Assembly (NCBI GenBank): GCA_903902855.1
Contig: CAIUWK010000014.1
Location: forward strand, 1 to 46,810
Length of the DNA stretch: 46,810 nt
Reading direction: 5' to 3'
DNA from: an uncultured Geobacter sp.
GTDB taxonomy: Bacteria; Desulfobacterota; Desulfuromonadia; Geobacterales; CAIOGM01
A program made the position numbers and the translations under genes. Below are positions 16,500-25,640 of the stretch, one piece after another (position 1 is the first letter of the stretch; every line of letters begins with the position of its first letter). Under the pieces are notes generated by a model, which was not told the origin of the DNA, did not search any database, and was given only the letters and a program-made list of their open reading frames with translations.

Positions 16500-18182
16500 A
16501 TGTTCAACGTCATGAGACTTAACCGCAATGTCCGGAGCATCCGGCGGACCCGCGTCATCATCGGGGTCTTCGTCTCCTACGGCTTCGACCAACTCCTGGA
16601 AAGCTTCAATCTCCCCTCTCCCTTTCGGAAACGCCGCCTTTTTCGCCGGGAACAGCGGGAACTGTCGGGAGTTGATCCTGCTCGACGGATGCGGCTGGCC
16701 TTTGAAGAGCTTGGACCCACCTTCATCAAACTGGGACAGCTCCTCTCCACTCGTCCCGATTTGATTCCTCGCAGCTTTGCCGATGAGTTCGCCACCCTCC
16801 AGGACCGGGTGCCGCCGGTTCCCTTTGACGAAATACGACGGCAGTTGCAGCAGGAACTGGGAGGGACGCCGGAGACGCTCTTTGCCCGGTTCGACCCGGA
16901 ACCACTGGCCGCGGCCTCCATCGCCCAGGTTCATCGGGCCAGGCTCAAGAGCGGTGAGGAGGTGGCGGTGAAGATCCGGCGCCCTGATGTCGTAGGGATC
17001 GTGGAGACGGACATCGATATTCTCTCCGCCATGGCCGGCTGGGGGGAGCGGCACCTGCCGGTGGGCTCTTCCTATGACCTGTCGGGAGTCGTGCGGGAAT
17101 TTGCCCGAACCATCAGACGAGAGATGGATCTGACACGGGAAGGGAGGACTATTGAGCGTTTCCGGAACAACGCAGGGGGAGACCCGACCCTGCATTTCCC
17201 CAAGATCTATCCGGAGCTGACCTCATCGGGGGTACTGACGCTGGAGTATATCCGGGGGATCAAGATTACCGACCTGGATGCGCTCCGGGGCGCCGGTCTT
17301 GACTGTCGCCTCATCGCCGCCCGGGGCGCGGATATATTCCTTCGCCAAGTGGTACATCATGGGCTGTTTCATGGTGATCCCCATCCGGGGAACATCTTCG
17401 TCCTTCCCGGTAACGTCATCTGCCTCCTGGACTTCGGCATGGTGGGGCATTTGGAAGGGGCGACCCGGCAGTTTATCTTTCTTCTCCTCCTGGCTCTCCT
17501 CAACAAGTCACCGGACGACCTGATTGAAACTCTCGATGAAGCCGGAGTTCTCTCCGAGGCCGCGACGAAACCGGCACTGCGGCGAGATCTGGCAGAGTTC
17601 ATTGACAGTTACGTGGATATCCCTCTTCGGGATCTCCAGGTAGGGCGGCTCCTTTCCGAATTCGTCGACATCATAACCCTCCACCGTATCCGCCTGGACC
17701 CGGTTCTGCTCCTTCTCGTCAAGGCCCTCATCGGCGTGGAGGGGCTCGGACGTCGTCTGGACCCGGAGTTCGACATGATGATCCACATCCGTCCTTTCAT
17801 CCAGGCGGCAGAGAAAGAAAAGGGGGCTCCGGGCGAGGTCATGAGGGATCTGGGGAGCTACCTGCAGTCGCTCTTCCGGCTTTCTCGGAACCTTCCCCGT
17901 GATCTCAAGGAAATCATCACCAGGATTAATCGGGGAACGGTGAAGATCGATCTGGAGCACCGGGGGCTGGACCGGCTCATTACCGAGTTGGACAAGGCCA
18001 GTAACCGCCTGTCGTCCAGCCTCATTATCGCCGCCTTGCTGGTCGGTTCGGCGATCATCGTTACCACAGACAAAGGTCCGAAACTTTTCGGTTTTCCGTT
18101 TCTTGCCTTTGCGGGGTATGTCGTAGCCGGGATCTTCGGACTCTGGTTGGTCATCGCCATCTTTCGCTCGGGCAAGCTCTGA
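16500..18182 (+). CDS. UbiB/ABC1-family atypical protein kinase
   Basis: The 560-aa product carries the UbiB marks: the KxGQ motif in FIKLGQLLSTRPD, the alanine-rich nucleotide loop AAASIAQVH, the catalytic HGDPHPGN and the metal-binding LDFGMVG. Two hydrophobic helices at the C terminus (about 505-555) should anchor it in the inner membrane. In other bacteria UbiB supports ubiquinone synthesis; a Geobacter-like organism would use menaquinone, so here the role in quinone or lipid handling is an inference. I see no strong ribosome site; ATG 16512 is an alternative start. The 3' gap before the next gene holds three heptamer arrays. Confidence 0.92.
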   Translation: MFNVMRLNRNVRSIRRTRVIIGVFVSYGFDQLLESFNLPSPFRKRRLFRREQRELSGVDPARRMRLAFEELGPTFIKLGQLLSTRPDLIPRSFADEFATLQDRVPPVPFDEIRRQLQQELGGTPETLFARFDPEPLAAASIAQVHRARLKSGEEVAVKIRRPDVVGIVETDIDILSAMAGWGERHLPVGSSYDLSGVVREFARTIRREMDLTREGRTIERFRNNAGGDPTLHFPKIYPELTSSGVLTLEYIRGIKITDLDALRGAGLDCRLIAARGADIFLRQVVHHGLFHGDPHPGNIFVLPGNVICLLDFGMVGHLEGATRQFIFLLLLALLNKSPDDLIETLDEAGVLSEAATKPALRRDLAEFIDSYVDIPLRDLQVGRLLSEFVDIITLHRIRLDPVLLLLVKALIGVEGLGRRLDPEFDMMIHIRPFIQAAEKEKGAPGEVMRDLGSYLQSLFRLSRNLPRDLKEIITRINRGTVKIDLEHRGLDRLITELDKASNRLSSSLIIAALLVGSAIIVTTDKGPKLFGFPFLAFAGYVVAGIFGLWLVIAIFRSGKL

Positions 18183-18203
18183 AAATTCCTCTTGGCACGT
18201 CGA

Positions 18204-18382
18204 AATTTGTAATTCGTAATTCGAGACAGTGAACTGGTTCTTGACATCCCTGAAGATAGGGATAAGAATGTCCGGCTCCAAGCGGGGACTGGGGACTGGG
18301 GACTGGGGACTGGGGACCGGTGACCCCGAACCTAGAACCTTGAACCTTGAACCTAGAACCTATAACCCGGAACCTCAAACCC
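18204..18382. repeat. Three consecutive heptamer-repeat arrays upstream of the L,D-transpeptidase gene
   Basis: Array 1 (18204-18224): AATTTGT, AATTCGT, AATTCGA. Array 2 (18284-18318): five units of GGGGACT, the last ending ACC. Array 3 (18328-18382): GAACCTA, GAACCTT, GAACCTT, GAACCTA, GAACCTA, TAACCCG, GAACCTC, then AAACCC. All three have an exact 7-bp period but unrelated unit sequences. Array 3 runs straight into the ATG of the next gene, leaving no room for a normal ribosome site. Unlike the elements at 11.9 and 25.7 kb, arrays 2 and 3 are not complementary to each other. Confidence 0.9.
18284..18315 (+). other. Predicted G-quadruplex motif, five GGGG tracts
   Basis: GGGG tracts lie at 18284, 18291, 18298, 18305 and 18312, each separated by the loop ACT. 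Four tracts with 3-nt loops meet the usual definition of a stable intramolecular quadruplex; the fifth is a spare. The G-rich strand is the sense strand, so both DNA and the 5' untranslated RNA of the downstream gene could fold. Confidence 0.85.
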
Positions 18383-19924
18383 ATGACCATCTCTTTACGA
18401 ATCAACATCCTGATCTTTGCCTGTTTCATCTCCGGTTGTGCCGGATCGTCTCTGTCACGGAGTGCGGCGCTGGATCTTCATCAGGAACTGGGGCAGAGCC
18501 GCGTCATAGAGCGCTTTCCCGAAGAGTATCGAAGCTTTATCACCACCATCGCCCGGGCGGAAACAGCGGCGGAGCGGGGTGACCTTCTTCAGTCGGAGAA
18601 TATCTATCGTCTTGCCATCCTCAAGGGGCATCTGCTGGTGACACGAGCTGCAGAGTCGGATACCACCGACGCTTCCCTCCCGCAGAAGTTTGCCCACGTG
18701 GATCCGATTCCGGAGAGCCTTCCCACTCTATCCAACCGTTACGCCTCACCCGAGATGGAGTTGCCGACGGCAGCCTCCCGGGAAGAGGCACCCCCTTCCC
18801 TTCTTGTGCTGCCGCACCCAGAACTGCCGGAACCGTCGTCTGGACTCCGGCCAACGGTTTTACCCGCAACCCAGCCCCTCTCCCCATTGGAACCGGCGCC
18901 TGCGTCCAAAATCGCACACGTGGCTCTGCCCCACGGGGAACAGGATAACTCCCCGTTATCTCTCCTGCCGGGGGATGAGTTCCCCACGGCCGACATGAGA
19001 CGTTTCATCGGGAATCGCGGCTACTACACCACCAAGAAGGGGGACACCCTCAAGGGGGTGGGCGCCCGTCTCGGGGTTGACTGGCGAAAGCTGTCCAGGA
19101 TTAATGCTCTTGACCCGAAGCTGCCGCTCAAGTCCGGCCAGGTCATTGTTTATGACAACCGGAAGATCGTCCCCTCGGCTCTGCGCGACGGTATCGTCAT
19201 CAATATTGCCGACCGGACCCTTTATCTTCTGAAGAATGGAGCCGTACAGTGTTCCTATCCGGTTGCCTTGGGTAAGCCCCCCAAACCTGAAGATGATGAA
19301 GACTGGTCGACCCCCACCGGACGCTTCGTCATCACCGCCAAGACAAAAGACCCGGTCTGGAAGGTTCCCCAGTCGATTCAGGATGAGATGGAACAACGGG
19401 GTAAGGAGCCGATCAAGGAGATGCCGGCGGGGAAGGGGAATCCTCTGGGGAAATATGCCATGAAAACCTCCCTTTCCGGCATAGTGATTCACAGTACCAA
19501 TGCACCGTCATCCATCTACAGCTATGCCAGCCATGGCTGTATCCGGGTCATGCCCGAACATATGGAAAAGCTCTTCCCGGTTATCGAACCGCATACCTCG
19601 GGGATGATCGTCTATCAGCCGGTGAAGCTGGCGGTTTCTTCGGAGGGGAAGCTCTTCCTGGAGGTCAACCGGGATGTCTATGGCCGTTTCCCGGGGGAGC
19701 TGGAGAGCGAGGTCCGCAAACTGGTTACACGGCGAAAGGTGGAGGCCAGGGTTGACTGGAACAAGGTCGCCGAACTCCTCAAGAAGAAGAGCGGTATCCC
19801 CGAAGAGATCACCCGTGACCCTGCCGATACCCTTCGCCCGAGAGCTGCCGGAATGGTGAAATCCGTTACCGCAATCCCGTTTTCAGGACGCAAAGGAGTA
19901 GAGCCATCGAAACCAACTCTCTGA
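18383..19924 (+). CDS. L,D-transpeptidase lipoprotein with LysM domain
   Basis: The 513-aa product starts with a lipoprotein signal (lipobox ISGC, Cys near residue 19). A helical segment and a proline-rich linker lead to a LysM peptidoglycan-binding domain (about residues 212-254, YYTTKKGDTLKGVGARL to QVIVYD) and then a YkuD L,D-transpeptidase domain with HSTNAP and the catalytic SHGCIRV (Cys386). It would crosslink peptidoglycan or attach proteins to it in the periplasm. The ATG at 18383 gives a proper signal peptide; TTG at 18347 lies inside the heptamer array. Translation initiation is odd because the repeat abuts the start codon. Its end overlaps the probable start of ttcA. Confidence 0.88.
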   Translation: MTISLRINILIFACFISGCAGSSLSRSAALDLHQELGQSRVIERFPEEYRSFITTIARAETAAERGDLLQSENIYRLAILKGHLLVTRAAESDTTDASLPQKFAHVDPIPESLPTLSNRYASPEMELPTAASREEAPPSLLVLPHPELPEPSSGLRPTVLPATQPLSPLEPAPASKIAHVALPHGEQDNSPLSLLPGDEFPTADMRRFIGNRGYYTTKKGDTLKGVGARLGVDWRKLSRINALDPKLPLKSGQVIVYDNRKIVPSALRDGIVINIADRTLYLLKNGAVQCSYPVALGKPPKPEDDEDWSTPTGRFVITAKTKDPVWKVPQSIQDEMEQRGKEPIKEMPAGKGNPLGKYAMKTSLSGIVIHSTNAPSSIYSYASHGCIRVMPEHMEKLFPVIEPHTSGMIVYQPVKLAVSSEGKLFLEVNRDVYGRFPGELESEVRKLVTRRKVEARVDWNKVAELLKKKSGIPEEITRDPADTLRPRAAGMVKSVTAIPFSGRKGVEPSKPTL

Positions 19925-19941
19925 ATAGAGTAAAGCGCGCC

Positions 19942-20664
19942 ATGGGGCGGGCCGTGGCCGATTTCAACCTCATTGAAGAGGGTGATCGCGTCATGGTGGG
20001 GGTTTCGGGGGGGAAGGATTCCTATACCCTGCTGCACCTCCTGGAGAGGCTCCGAAAACGGGCCCCCATCAAGTTTGAGCTGATGGCGGTCACCATCGAT
20101 TCTGGATATCCCGGATTCCGTACCGACATCATCCGGGATCATCTCCTGGAGAGCGGCATCCCTTTCCATATTGAACCCACCGAACATTATCAGATCATTG
20201 AGGCAAAGCGGCGTCCAGGATCATCCTACTGCTCTTTTTGCGCCCGACTCAAACGGGGAACGCTGTACACTCTCGCCCAGCAGTTCAACTGCAACAAGCT
20301 TGCCCTAGGGCATCATCTGGACGACTTTGTGGAGACCCTGCTCCTCAATCAATTTTACGTGGGCTCCCTCAAGGCCATGGCTCCCCGGATGCTGGCGGAC
20401 AATGGCCATACCACAGTTATCCGGCCGCTGGTCTACCTGGCCGAAGACGAGATCATCACCTTTGCCAAACAGATGAAATTTCCCATTGTCTGCTGTCGCT
20501 GTCCTGTCTGCGGCGTAGCCGATATCAAACGACGGCGGATGAAGGGGTTGCTGACGGAGTTACAGAAGGAGATTCCTTTTATCAAGCAGAGCCTCCTGAA
20601 CGCTCTGGGGAATGTCAAACCACGGCATCTCCTTGACCCGCACCTCACAAAACCTGCCGACTGA
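19942..20664 (+). CDS. ttcA: tRNA 2-thiocytidine(32) synthetase TtcA
   Basis: TtcA thiolates cytidine 32 of certain tRNAs with ATP and a [4Fe-4S] cluster. The product shows the PP-loop SGGKDS and the cysteine pairs YCSFC and CRCPVC that hold the cluster. The listed start is the first standard codon, but homologous sequence begins upstream: the codons before 19942 read ETNSLNRVKRA, matching the usual N-terminal helix. A strong AAAGGAG (19892-19898) lies 7 nt before an ATC codon at 19906 that would begin MetGluThr..., so initiation at ATC (252 aa, overlapping the previous gene by 19 bp) is more likely than at 19942, which has only a weak ribosome site. Confidence 0.92.
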   Translation: MGRAVADFNLIEEGDRVMVGVSGGKDSYTLLHLLERLRKRAPIKFELMAVTIDSGYPGFRTDIIRDHLLESGIPFHIEPTEHYQIIEAKRRPGSSYCSFCARLKRGTLYTLAQQFNCNKLALGHHLDDFVETLLLNQFYVGSLKAMAPRMLADNGHTTVIRPLVYLAEDEIITFAKQMKFPIVCCRCPVCGVADIKRRRMKGLLTELQKEIPFIKQSLLNALGNVKPRHLLDPHLTKPAD

Positions 20665-20689
20665 CGACAGGGTTGCTCTTTTTCCCGCC

Positions 20690-20718
20690 TTGACACCTCC
20701 CCTCTTTTGGGGTAACGT
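20690..20718 (+). promoter_or_regulatory. Sigma-70 promoter of the kdsB-pyrG-kdsADC operon
   Basis: TTGACA (20690-20695), a 17-bp spacer and TAACGT (20713-20718). The spacer includes CCCC-TCTTTT-GGGG. It lies 25 bp after ttcA and 115 bp before kdsB; I see no other good promoter in that gap. Confidence 0.7.
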
Positions 20719-20832
20719 GCTTCGTCCCACCAAGAGAGGGGACGGTTTCCGATTTTCGGAGGCACTTTCTCCGTAGTTCACCACGTCGCGGCATCATTCC
20801 CGGCACAAACATTCCACCTAAAGGTTTCGAGC

Positions 20833-21597
20833 ATGAAAATCACGGCTATCATTCCGGCCCGCTATGCGTCGACGCGCTTTGAAGGGAAGGCTCTGGCGGA
20901 TATCAAGGGTAAACCGATGGTTCGCCACGTCTATGAGCGGGCTTCAGAGGCCCGTTTGGTCTCCGAGGTGATCATCGCCACCGACGACGAGCGGATCGCC
21001 GCAGCGGTTCGTGCCTTCGGCGGGCGAGTGATCATGACCTCCCGGGATCATGAAACCGGCACGGACCGTCTGGCTGAAGTGGCAGCCGGATTGGGCTCCG
21101 AGCTCGTGGTGAATGTGCAGGGGGACGAACCGCTCATTGAGCCGGCCATGATCGACGAGGCCATCCGTCCCCTGGTGGAAGACCCCACCATTGTCATGGG
21201 AACGCTGAAGAGCCGCATCAGGAATCTTCACGACTTCCTGAGCCCCAACGTGGTCAAGGTGGTAACGGACCGCAACGGCTTCGCCCTCTATTTTTCCCGA
21301 TCCCCGCTCCCCAATTTTCGGGACAAATGGAACGATCTCAAGGACGAGGCGTTCACCTCGGGGAAGCTTCTCTGCCACAAGCATGTGGGGCTCTACGTCT
21401 ACCGGCGCGATTTTTTACTCCAGTACGCCCGAATGGCGCCAACCCCTCTGGAATTGTCGGAGAAACTTGAACAGCTTCGGGCGTTGGAGAACGGGTATCG
21501 GATCAAGGTTGTTGAAACGTCACATGAGTCCATCGGAGTCGACACTCCGGGGGATCTGGAAAAGGTGCTGGAACACCTCAATAAAAGTCGGCGCTAG
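20833..21597 (+). CDS. kdsB: CMP-KDO synthetase (3-deoxy-manno-octulosonate cytidylyltransferase)
   Basis: KdsB activates KDO with CTP to CMP-KDO, the donor for LPS inner core synthesis. The 254-aa product has the nucleotidyltransferase start [16 protein letters not shown], the central [11 protein letters not shown] with the metal-binding Asp, and HVGLYVYRR, all typical of KdsB. It heads an operon that supplies both substrates: pyrG makes CTP and kdsD-kdsA-kdsC make KDO. Confidence 0.97.
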   Translation: MKITAIIPARYASTRFEGKALADIKGKPMVRHVYERASEARLVSEVIIATDDERIAAAVRAFGGRVIMTSRDHETGTDRLAEVAAGLGSELVVNVQGDEPLIEPAMIDEAIRPLVEDPTIVMGTLKSRIRNLHDFLSPNVVKVVTDRNGFALYFSRSPLPNFRDKWNDLKDEAFTSGKLLCHKHVGLYVYRRDFLLQYARMAPTPLELSEKLEQLRALENGYRIKVVETSHESIGVDTPGDLEKVLEHLNKSRR

Positions 21598-21695
21598 GCG
21601 CCGGGCGGCTGGGTACGGGACGCGATGTGAGGAAAATGCAGCTTTTTCCCCGTGTCAACTGCCTCGCGCCCCGCGCCTGTTTCATCGGAGGTTTT

Positions 21696-23306
21696 GTGAA
21701 GACTAAGTTTATTTTCGTGACCGGAGGGGTTGTCTCATCCATCGGTAAAGGGTTGGCTGCCGCCTCGCTGGGGGCGCTCCTTGAGGCGCGGGGGCTTCGG
21801 ATTACCCTCCAGAAATTGGACCCCTACATCAATGTGGACCCGGGGACCATGTCACCGTTCCAGCACGGGGAGGTCTTCGTCACCGACGACGGGGCCGAGA
21901 CCGATCTGGATCTGGGACACTACGAGCGGTACACCAATGCCCGTCTCTCCAAGAAGAGTAACTTCACCACCGGTCAGGTCTATTTCTCCGTCATAGAGAA
22001 AGAGCGGCGCGGGGATTATCTGGGGGGGACGGTACAGGTCATCCCGCATATCACCGACGAGATCAAGTCCAAGATCATCGACAACGCCAAGGGGGCGGAT
22101 GTCGCCATCGTGGAGGTGGGGGGGACCGTTGGTGATATTGAGTCGCTTCCGTTTCTCGAGGCGATCCGTCAGTTCAAGGCCGATCGCGGCGCCGGGAATG
22201 TCCTCTATCTCCATGTGACCCTGGTGCCGTACATCAGGACCGCCGGAGAGCTGAAGACCAAACCGACGCAGCACTCGGTAAAAGAGCTCCAGACCATCGG
22301 GATTCAGCCGGATATCCTCCTCTGTCGGAGCGAACAGGATCTTCCCCAGGAACTGAAGCGGAAAATAGCGCTCTTTTGCAATGTGGACGAGAAAGCCGTC
22401 ATCACCTCCACCGACGCCGAGCATATCTATGCCGTGCCCCAGGGGTTGCATAGTGAAGGGTTGGACGAGCAGGTGGTTGACAAGCTCAATATCTGGACCA
22501 AGGCTCCGGATCTGACCCCTTGGCAGGAGGTCGTGGCCATCCTGCGTAATCCGGCCCACGGCGAGGTGCGCATCGCCATCGTCGGCAAATATGTGAACCT
22601 GGCCGACTCCTACAAGTCCCTCACCGAGGCGCTGGTGCATGGCGGAATCGCCAGTAACTGCGGGGTGAAGCCCTCCTTCGTGGATGCCGAAAAGCTGGAA
22701 CAGGAGGGGGTAGACGACCTGCTGGCGGACATCGACGCTATCCTGGTACCCGGCGGTTTTGGCGAGCGGGGGAGCGAGGGGAAGATCAAGGCCATCGAGT
22801 ATGCCCGTACCAGGAAAATCCCGTTTTTCGGTATCTGTCTCGGGATGCAGATGGCGGTGGTGGAGTACGCCCGCAACGTCTGCGGCCTGGAGGACTCTTT
22901 TTCCAGTGAATTCAAACCCGACTGCGCCCATCCGCTCATTCACCTCATGGCGGAGCAGAAGACGGTGAGTCGTAAGGGGGGAACCATGCGTCTGGGCGCC
23001 TACCCTTGCACCCTGGTGAAGGGAAGCGCTGCCCAGAAGGCCTACGGCTCTCTGGAAATATCCGAACGGCATCGCCATCGCTACGAATTCAATAACAGTT
23101 ATCGTGAGGAGTTGACGGGGAAGGGGTTGCTCCTTTCCGGCATCAACCGTGAGGGTGATCTGGTGGAGATCGTTGAAATCTCGGACCACCCCTGGTTCCT
23201 CGGCTGCCAGTTCCATCCCGAGTTCAAGTCAAAGCCACTCAATCCTCATCCGCTGTTCCGGGCCTTCGTGGCCGCGGCACTGGAAAACAAGAAGGTGAAA
23301 GGTTAA
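21696..23306 (+). CDS. pyrG: CTP synthase
   Basis: PyrG aminates UTP to CTP using glutamine. The 536-aa product has the N-terminal synthetase domain ([13 protein letters not shown], with the P-loop-like motif) and a class I glutamine amidotransferase domain with nucleophile Cys381 in FGICLGMQ and the later HPEF histidine. I chose the GTG at 21696 because GGAGG precedes it by 4 nt and the conserved [11 protein letters not shown] begins there; a start at 21627 would add 23 unrelated residues. Its place between kdsB and kdsA fits the need for CTP in CMP-KDO formation; the same order is seen in many Gram-negatives. Confidence 0.97.
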   Translation: MKTKFIFVTGGVVSSIGKGLAAASLGALLEARGLRITLQKLDPYINVDPGTMSPFQHGEVFVTDDGAETDLDLGHYERYTNARLSKKSNFTTGQVYFSVIEKERRGDYLGGTVQVIPHITDEIKSKIIDNAKGADVAIVEVGGTVGDIESLPFLEAIRQFKADRGAGNVLYLHVTLVPYIRTAGELKTKPTQHSVKELQTIGIQPDILLCRSEQDLPQELKRKIALFCNVDEKAVITSTDAEHIYAVPQGLHSEGLDEQVVDKLNIWTKAPDLTPWQEVVAILRNPAHGEVRIAIVGKYVNLADSYKSLTEALVHGGIASNCGVKPSFVDAEKLEQEGVDDLLADIDAILVPGGFGERGSEGKIKAIEYARTRKIPFFGICLGMQMAVVEYARNVCGLEDSFSSEFKPDCAHPLIHLMAEQKTVSRKGGTMRLGAYPCTLVKGSAAQKAYGSLEISERHRHRYEFNNSYREELTGKGLLLSGINREGDLVEIVEISDHPWFLGCQFHPEFKSKPLNPHPLFRAFVAAALENKKVKG

Positions 23307-23310
23307 ATTT

Positions 23311-24129
23311 ATGGTAAAAGAGCTGGAAATCGGATCGGTACGGGTAGGGGGGGGGCGACCTCTGGCGCTCATCGCAGGCCCTTGTGTCATCGAGAATGAG
23401 GCGACTACGCTCCGCTGCGCCGAGCGGCTGATGACGATTTGTAACGTGGTGGGGATACCGCTCATCTTCAAGGCGTCCTACGACAAGGCCAACAGGACCT
23501 CGATCACATCCTATCGGGGTCCCGGAGTGAAGGAGGGGCTGCGGATACTCTCCAAAGTACGGGAATCTCTGGGGGTTCCGGTTCTCTCCGATGTCCACTC
23601 CGTTGAGGAGGTCGCTGCGGCAGCCCAAGTGCTGGACATCCTCCAGGTGCCGGCCTTCCTCTGCCGTCAGACCGACCTGGTGGTGGCCGTAGCGCAGAGC
23701 GGTAGGGTGGCGAACATCAAGAAGGGGCAGTTTCTGGCCCCCTGGGACATGTCCAATGTGGTCGCCAAGGCCGTTGAGGCGGGGACCGAGCGGATCATGC
23801 TCACCGAGCGGGGGGTCTCCTTCGGCTACAACAACCTGGTTTCGGACATGAGGAGCCTCCCCATCATGCGGGATTTCGGCTATCCTGTCATATTCGATGC
23901 AACCCACAGCGTACAGTTGCCGGGTGGGCAGGGGGGGACTTCGGGAGGACAGAGGGAATTCGTGGAGTACCTTTCCCGTGCCGCCGTGGCGGTGGGGATC
24001 GACGGGATCTTCCTGGAGGTTCACGAGGATCCGGACAAGGCTCTCAGCGACGGGCCCAACTCCCTGCGGCTGGAAGAGCTCGCGCCGCTATTAAAAAAAC
24101 TGAAGGCAATCGACGCCCTGGTGAAATAA
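23311..24129 (+). CDS. kdsA: KDO-8-phosphate synthase
   Basis: KdsA condenses PEP with D-arabinose-5-phosphate to KDO-8-phosphate. The 272-aa product contains the family blocks LIAGPCVIE, FKASYDKANRTS, GLRILSKVRE and FDATHSVQLPGG. The segment GPCVIENEATTL places a cysteine near residue 31, as in metal-dependent KdsA enzymes. Start ATG with AAAGG upstream. kdsD follows after 3 nt. Confidence 0.97.
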   Translation: MVKELEIGSVRVGGGRPLALIAGPCVIENEATTLRCAERLMTICNVVGIPLIFKASYDKANRTSITSYRGPGVKEGLRILSKVRESLGVPVLSDVHSVEEVAAAAQVLDILQVPAFLCRQTDLVVAVAQSGRVANIKKGQFLAPWDMSNVVAKAVEAGTERIMLTERGVSFGYNNLVSDMRSLPIMRDFGYPVIFDATHSVQLPGGQGGTSGGQREFVEYLSRAAVAVGIDGIFLEVHEDPDKALSDGPNSLRLEELAPLLKKLKAIDALVK

Positions 24130-24132
24130 GAG

Positions 24133-25095
24133 ATGATCATAGATGAAGCGAAAAAAGTAATCCGTATCGAGGCCGAGGCGCTTCTGGCGCTGGCGGATAC
24201 CATTGATGACACCTTCCGACAGGCCGTGGAGCTGATCCTCACCTGCCGGGGGAGGGTCGTGGTTACCGGCATGGGGAAGTCAGGACTCATCGGCCAGAAG
24301 ATCGCCTCCACCTTCTCCTCCACAGGAACCCCTTCCTCCTTTCTTCATCCGGCGGAAGGGGTACACGGTGACCTGGGGATGATCATGAAGGGGGATGTGG
24401 TCATAGCCATCTCCAACAGTGGCGAGACCGAAGAGATTCTCCGGATACTCCCCGTCATCAAGCGGCTGGGGGCTCACCTCATCACCGTGGCCGGCAAACC
24501 CGACTCCACCCTTGCCCGTACCGGAGACGTTTTTTTGCCGGTTATCATCAAGGAGGAGGCCTGCCCCCTGGGTCTGGCGCCGACGGCCTCCACCACCGCC
24601 ACCCTGGCGCTTGGTGACGCACTGGCTGTGGCCCTCCTGGTGGAGCGCGGTTTCCGGGAAGAGGATTTCGCCCTGTTTCATCCCGGCGGAGCCCTGGGGA
24701 AGAAGCTGCTGCTCCGCGTGGAAGACCTGATGCATGCCGGCGATGCCCTGCCGCTGGTGGGGGAGCGGGTGCTCATGCGTGAGGCGCTTTTCGTCATCAC
24801 CGCCAAGGGGTTGGGGGTGACGGGGGTGACCGATGCCGCCGGCGTCCTGGTGGGAATTATCACCGACGGCGATCTCCGGCGCGCCCTGGAGCGTGGGGTC
24901 GACATCATCTCCGCCTCCGCCGGGGAGATGATGTCGAAAAATCCCAAGCGGATACTGAAGTCGGAACTGGCTGCCAAGGCACTTAACATCATGGAAGAGT
25001 TTTCCATTACCTCGCTCTTTGTGACCATCGAGGCGGGAGGGGCTCCCGTGGGGATCATCCATCTCCACGACTTGCTCAAGGCGGGTCTCGCATGA
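24133..25095 (+). CDS. kdsD: Arabinose-5-phosphate isomerase
   Basis: KdsD makes D-arabinose-5-phosphate from ribulose-5-phosphate for KdsA. The 320-aa product has an N-terminal SIS sugar isomerase domain (GMGKSGLIGQKIASTFSSTGTPS span near 38-60; key S and G residues; SNSGETEE near 95-102; HPGGALGK near 185-192) and two C-terminal CBS domains (about 205-320) that may sense nucleotides. The stop overlaps the kdsC start by 4 bp. Confidence 0.96.
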   Translation: MIIDEAKKVIRIEAEALLALADTIDDTFRQAVELILTCRGRVVVTGMGKSGLIGQKIASTFSSTGTPSSFLHPAEGVHGDLGMIMKGDVVIAISNSGETEEILRILPVIKRLGAHLITVAGKPDSTLARTGDVFLPVIIKEEACPLGLAPTASTTATLALGDALAVALLVERGFREEDFALFHPGGALGKKLLLRVEDLMHAGDALPLVGERVLMREALFVITAKGLGVTGVTDAAGVLVGIITDGDLRRALERGVDIISASAGEMMSKNPKRILKSELAAKALNIMEEFSITSLFVTIEAGGAPVGIIHLHDLLKAGLA

Positions 25096-25610
25096 TCGGG
25101 GAACGGGCGAAAAAAATCAGGATGGTGATCCTTGACGTGGATGGCGTGCTCACCGACGGTCGGATAGTCTATGACGCCAACGGGGTGGAGAGCAAGTTTT
25201 TTAATGTGAAGGATGGTCACGGCATCAAACTGCTCCAGCGGGCAGGGATCGGAGTGGCGATCATTTCCGGGAGGGAGTCGGAGGTGGTGACCCGACGCGC
25301 TGCCGAGCTGGGAATCGCACCGGTTTATCAGCGGGCTTTGGACAAGATGGGGCCTTACCTGGATATTCTGGAGAAGAGCGGACTCTCCGACAGTGAAATC
25401 GCCTACATGGGTGACGACCTGCCGGATCTGCCGCTCCTGCGCCGGGTCGGCCTGGCGGTTGCCCCGGCGGATGCTCTGGAATACGTCCTCCCCCATGCCC
25501 ACCTTATCACCCGTAACCGGGGAGGATGGGGCGCTGTTCGTGAACTCTGCGATCTGATTCTCCGGGAGCAGGGGCTCTGGGAGAGTATCTGCGGAAAATA
25601 CTTCACCTGA
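25092..25610 (+). CDS. kdsC: KDO-8-phosphate phosphatase
   Basis: KdsC removes the phosphate from KDO-8-P, giving free KDO for KdsB. The 172-aa product is a capless HAD phosphatase: the nucleophile motif LDVDGVLTDG (residues about 15-24), ISGRES (motif II) and the acidic MGDDLPDLP (motif IV). It is translationally coupled to kdsD. With this gene the operon encodes every step from ribulose-5-P to CMP-KDO. A 308-bp gap follows, holding a heptamer hairpin and the lptC promoter. Confidence 0.96.
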   Translation: MIGERAKKIRMVILDVDGVLTDGRIVYDANGVESKFFNVKDGHGIKLLQRAGIGVAIISGRESEVVTRRAAELGIAPVYQRALDKMGPYLDILEKSGLSDSEIAYMGDDLPDLPLLRRVGLAVAPADALEYVLPHAHLITRNRGGWGAVRELCDLILREQGLWESICGKYFT

Positions 25611-25640
25611 TACCACTTACGGTCTGTTCATTGTTTACCA

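Noticed and set aside
18204-18382. Possible CRISPR array
   Set aside because: The repeats are 7 bp without unique spacers of regular length, and no cas genes are near.
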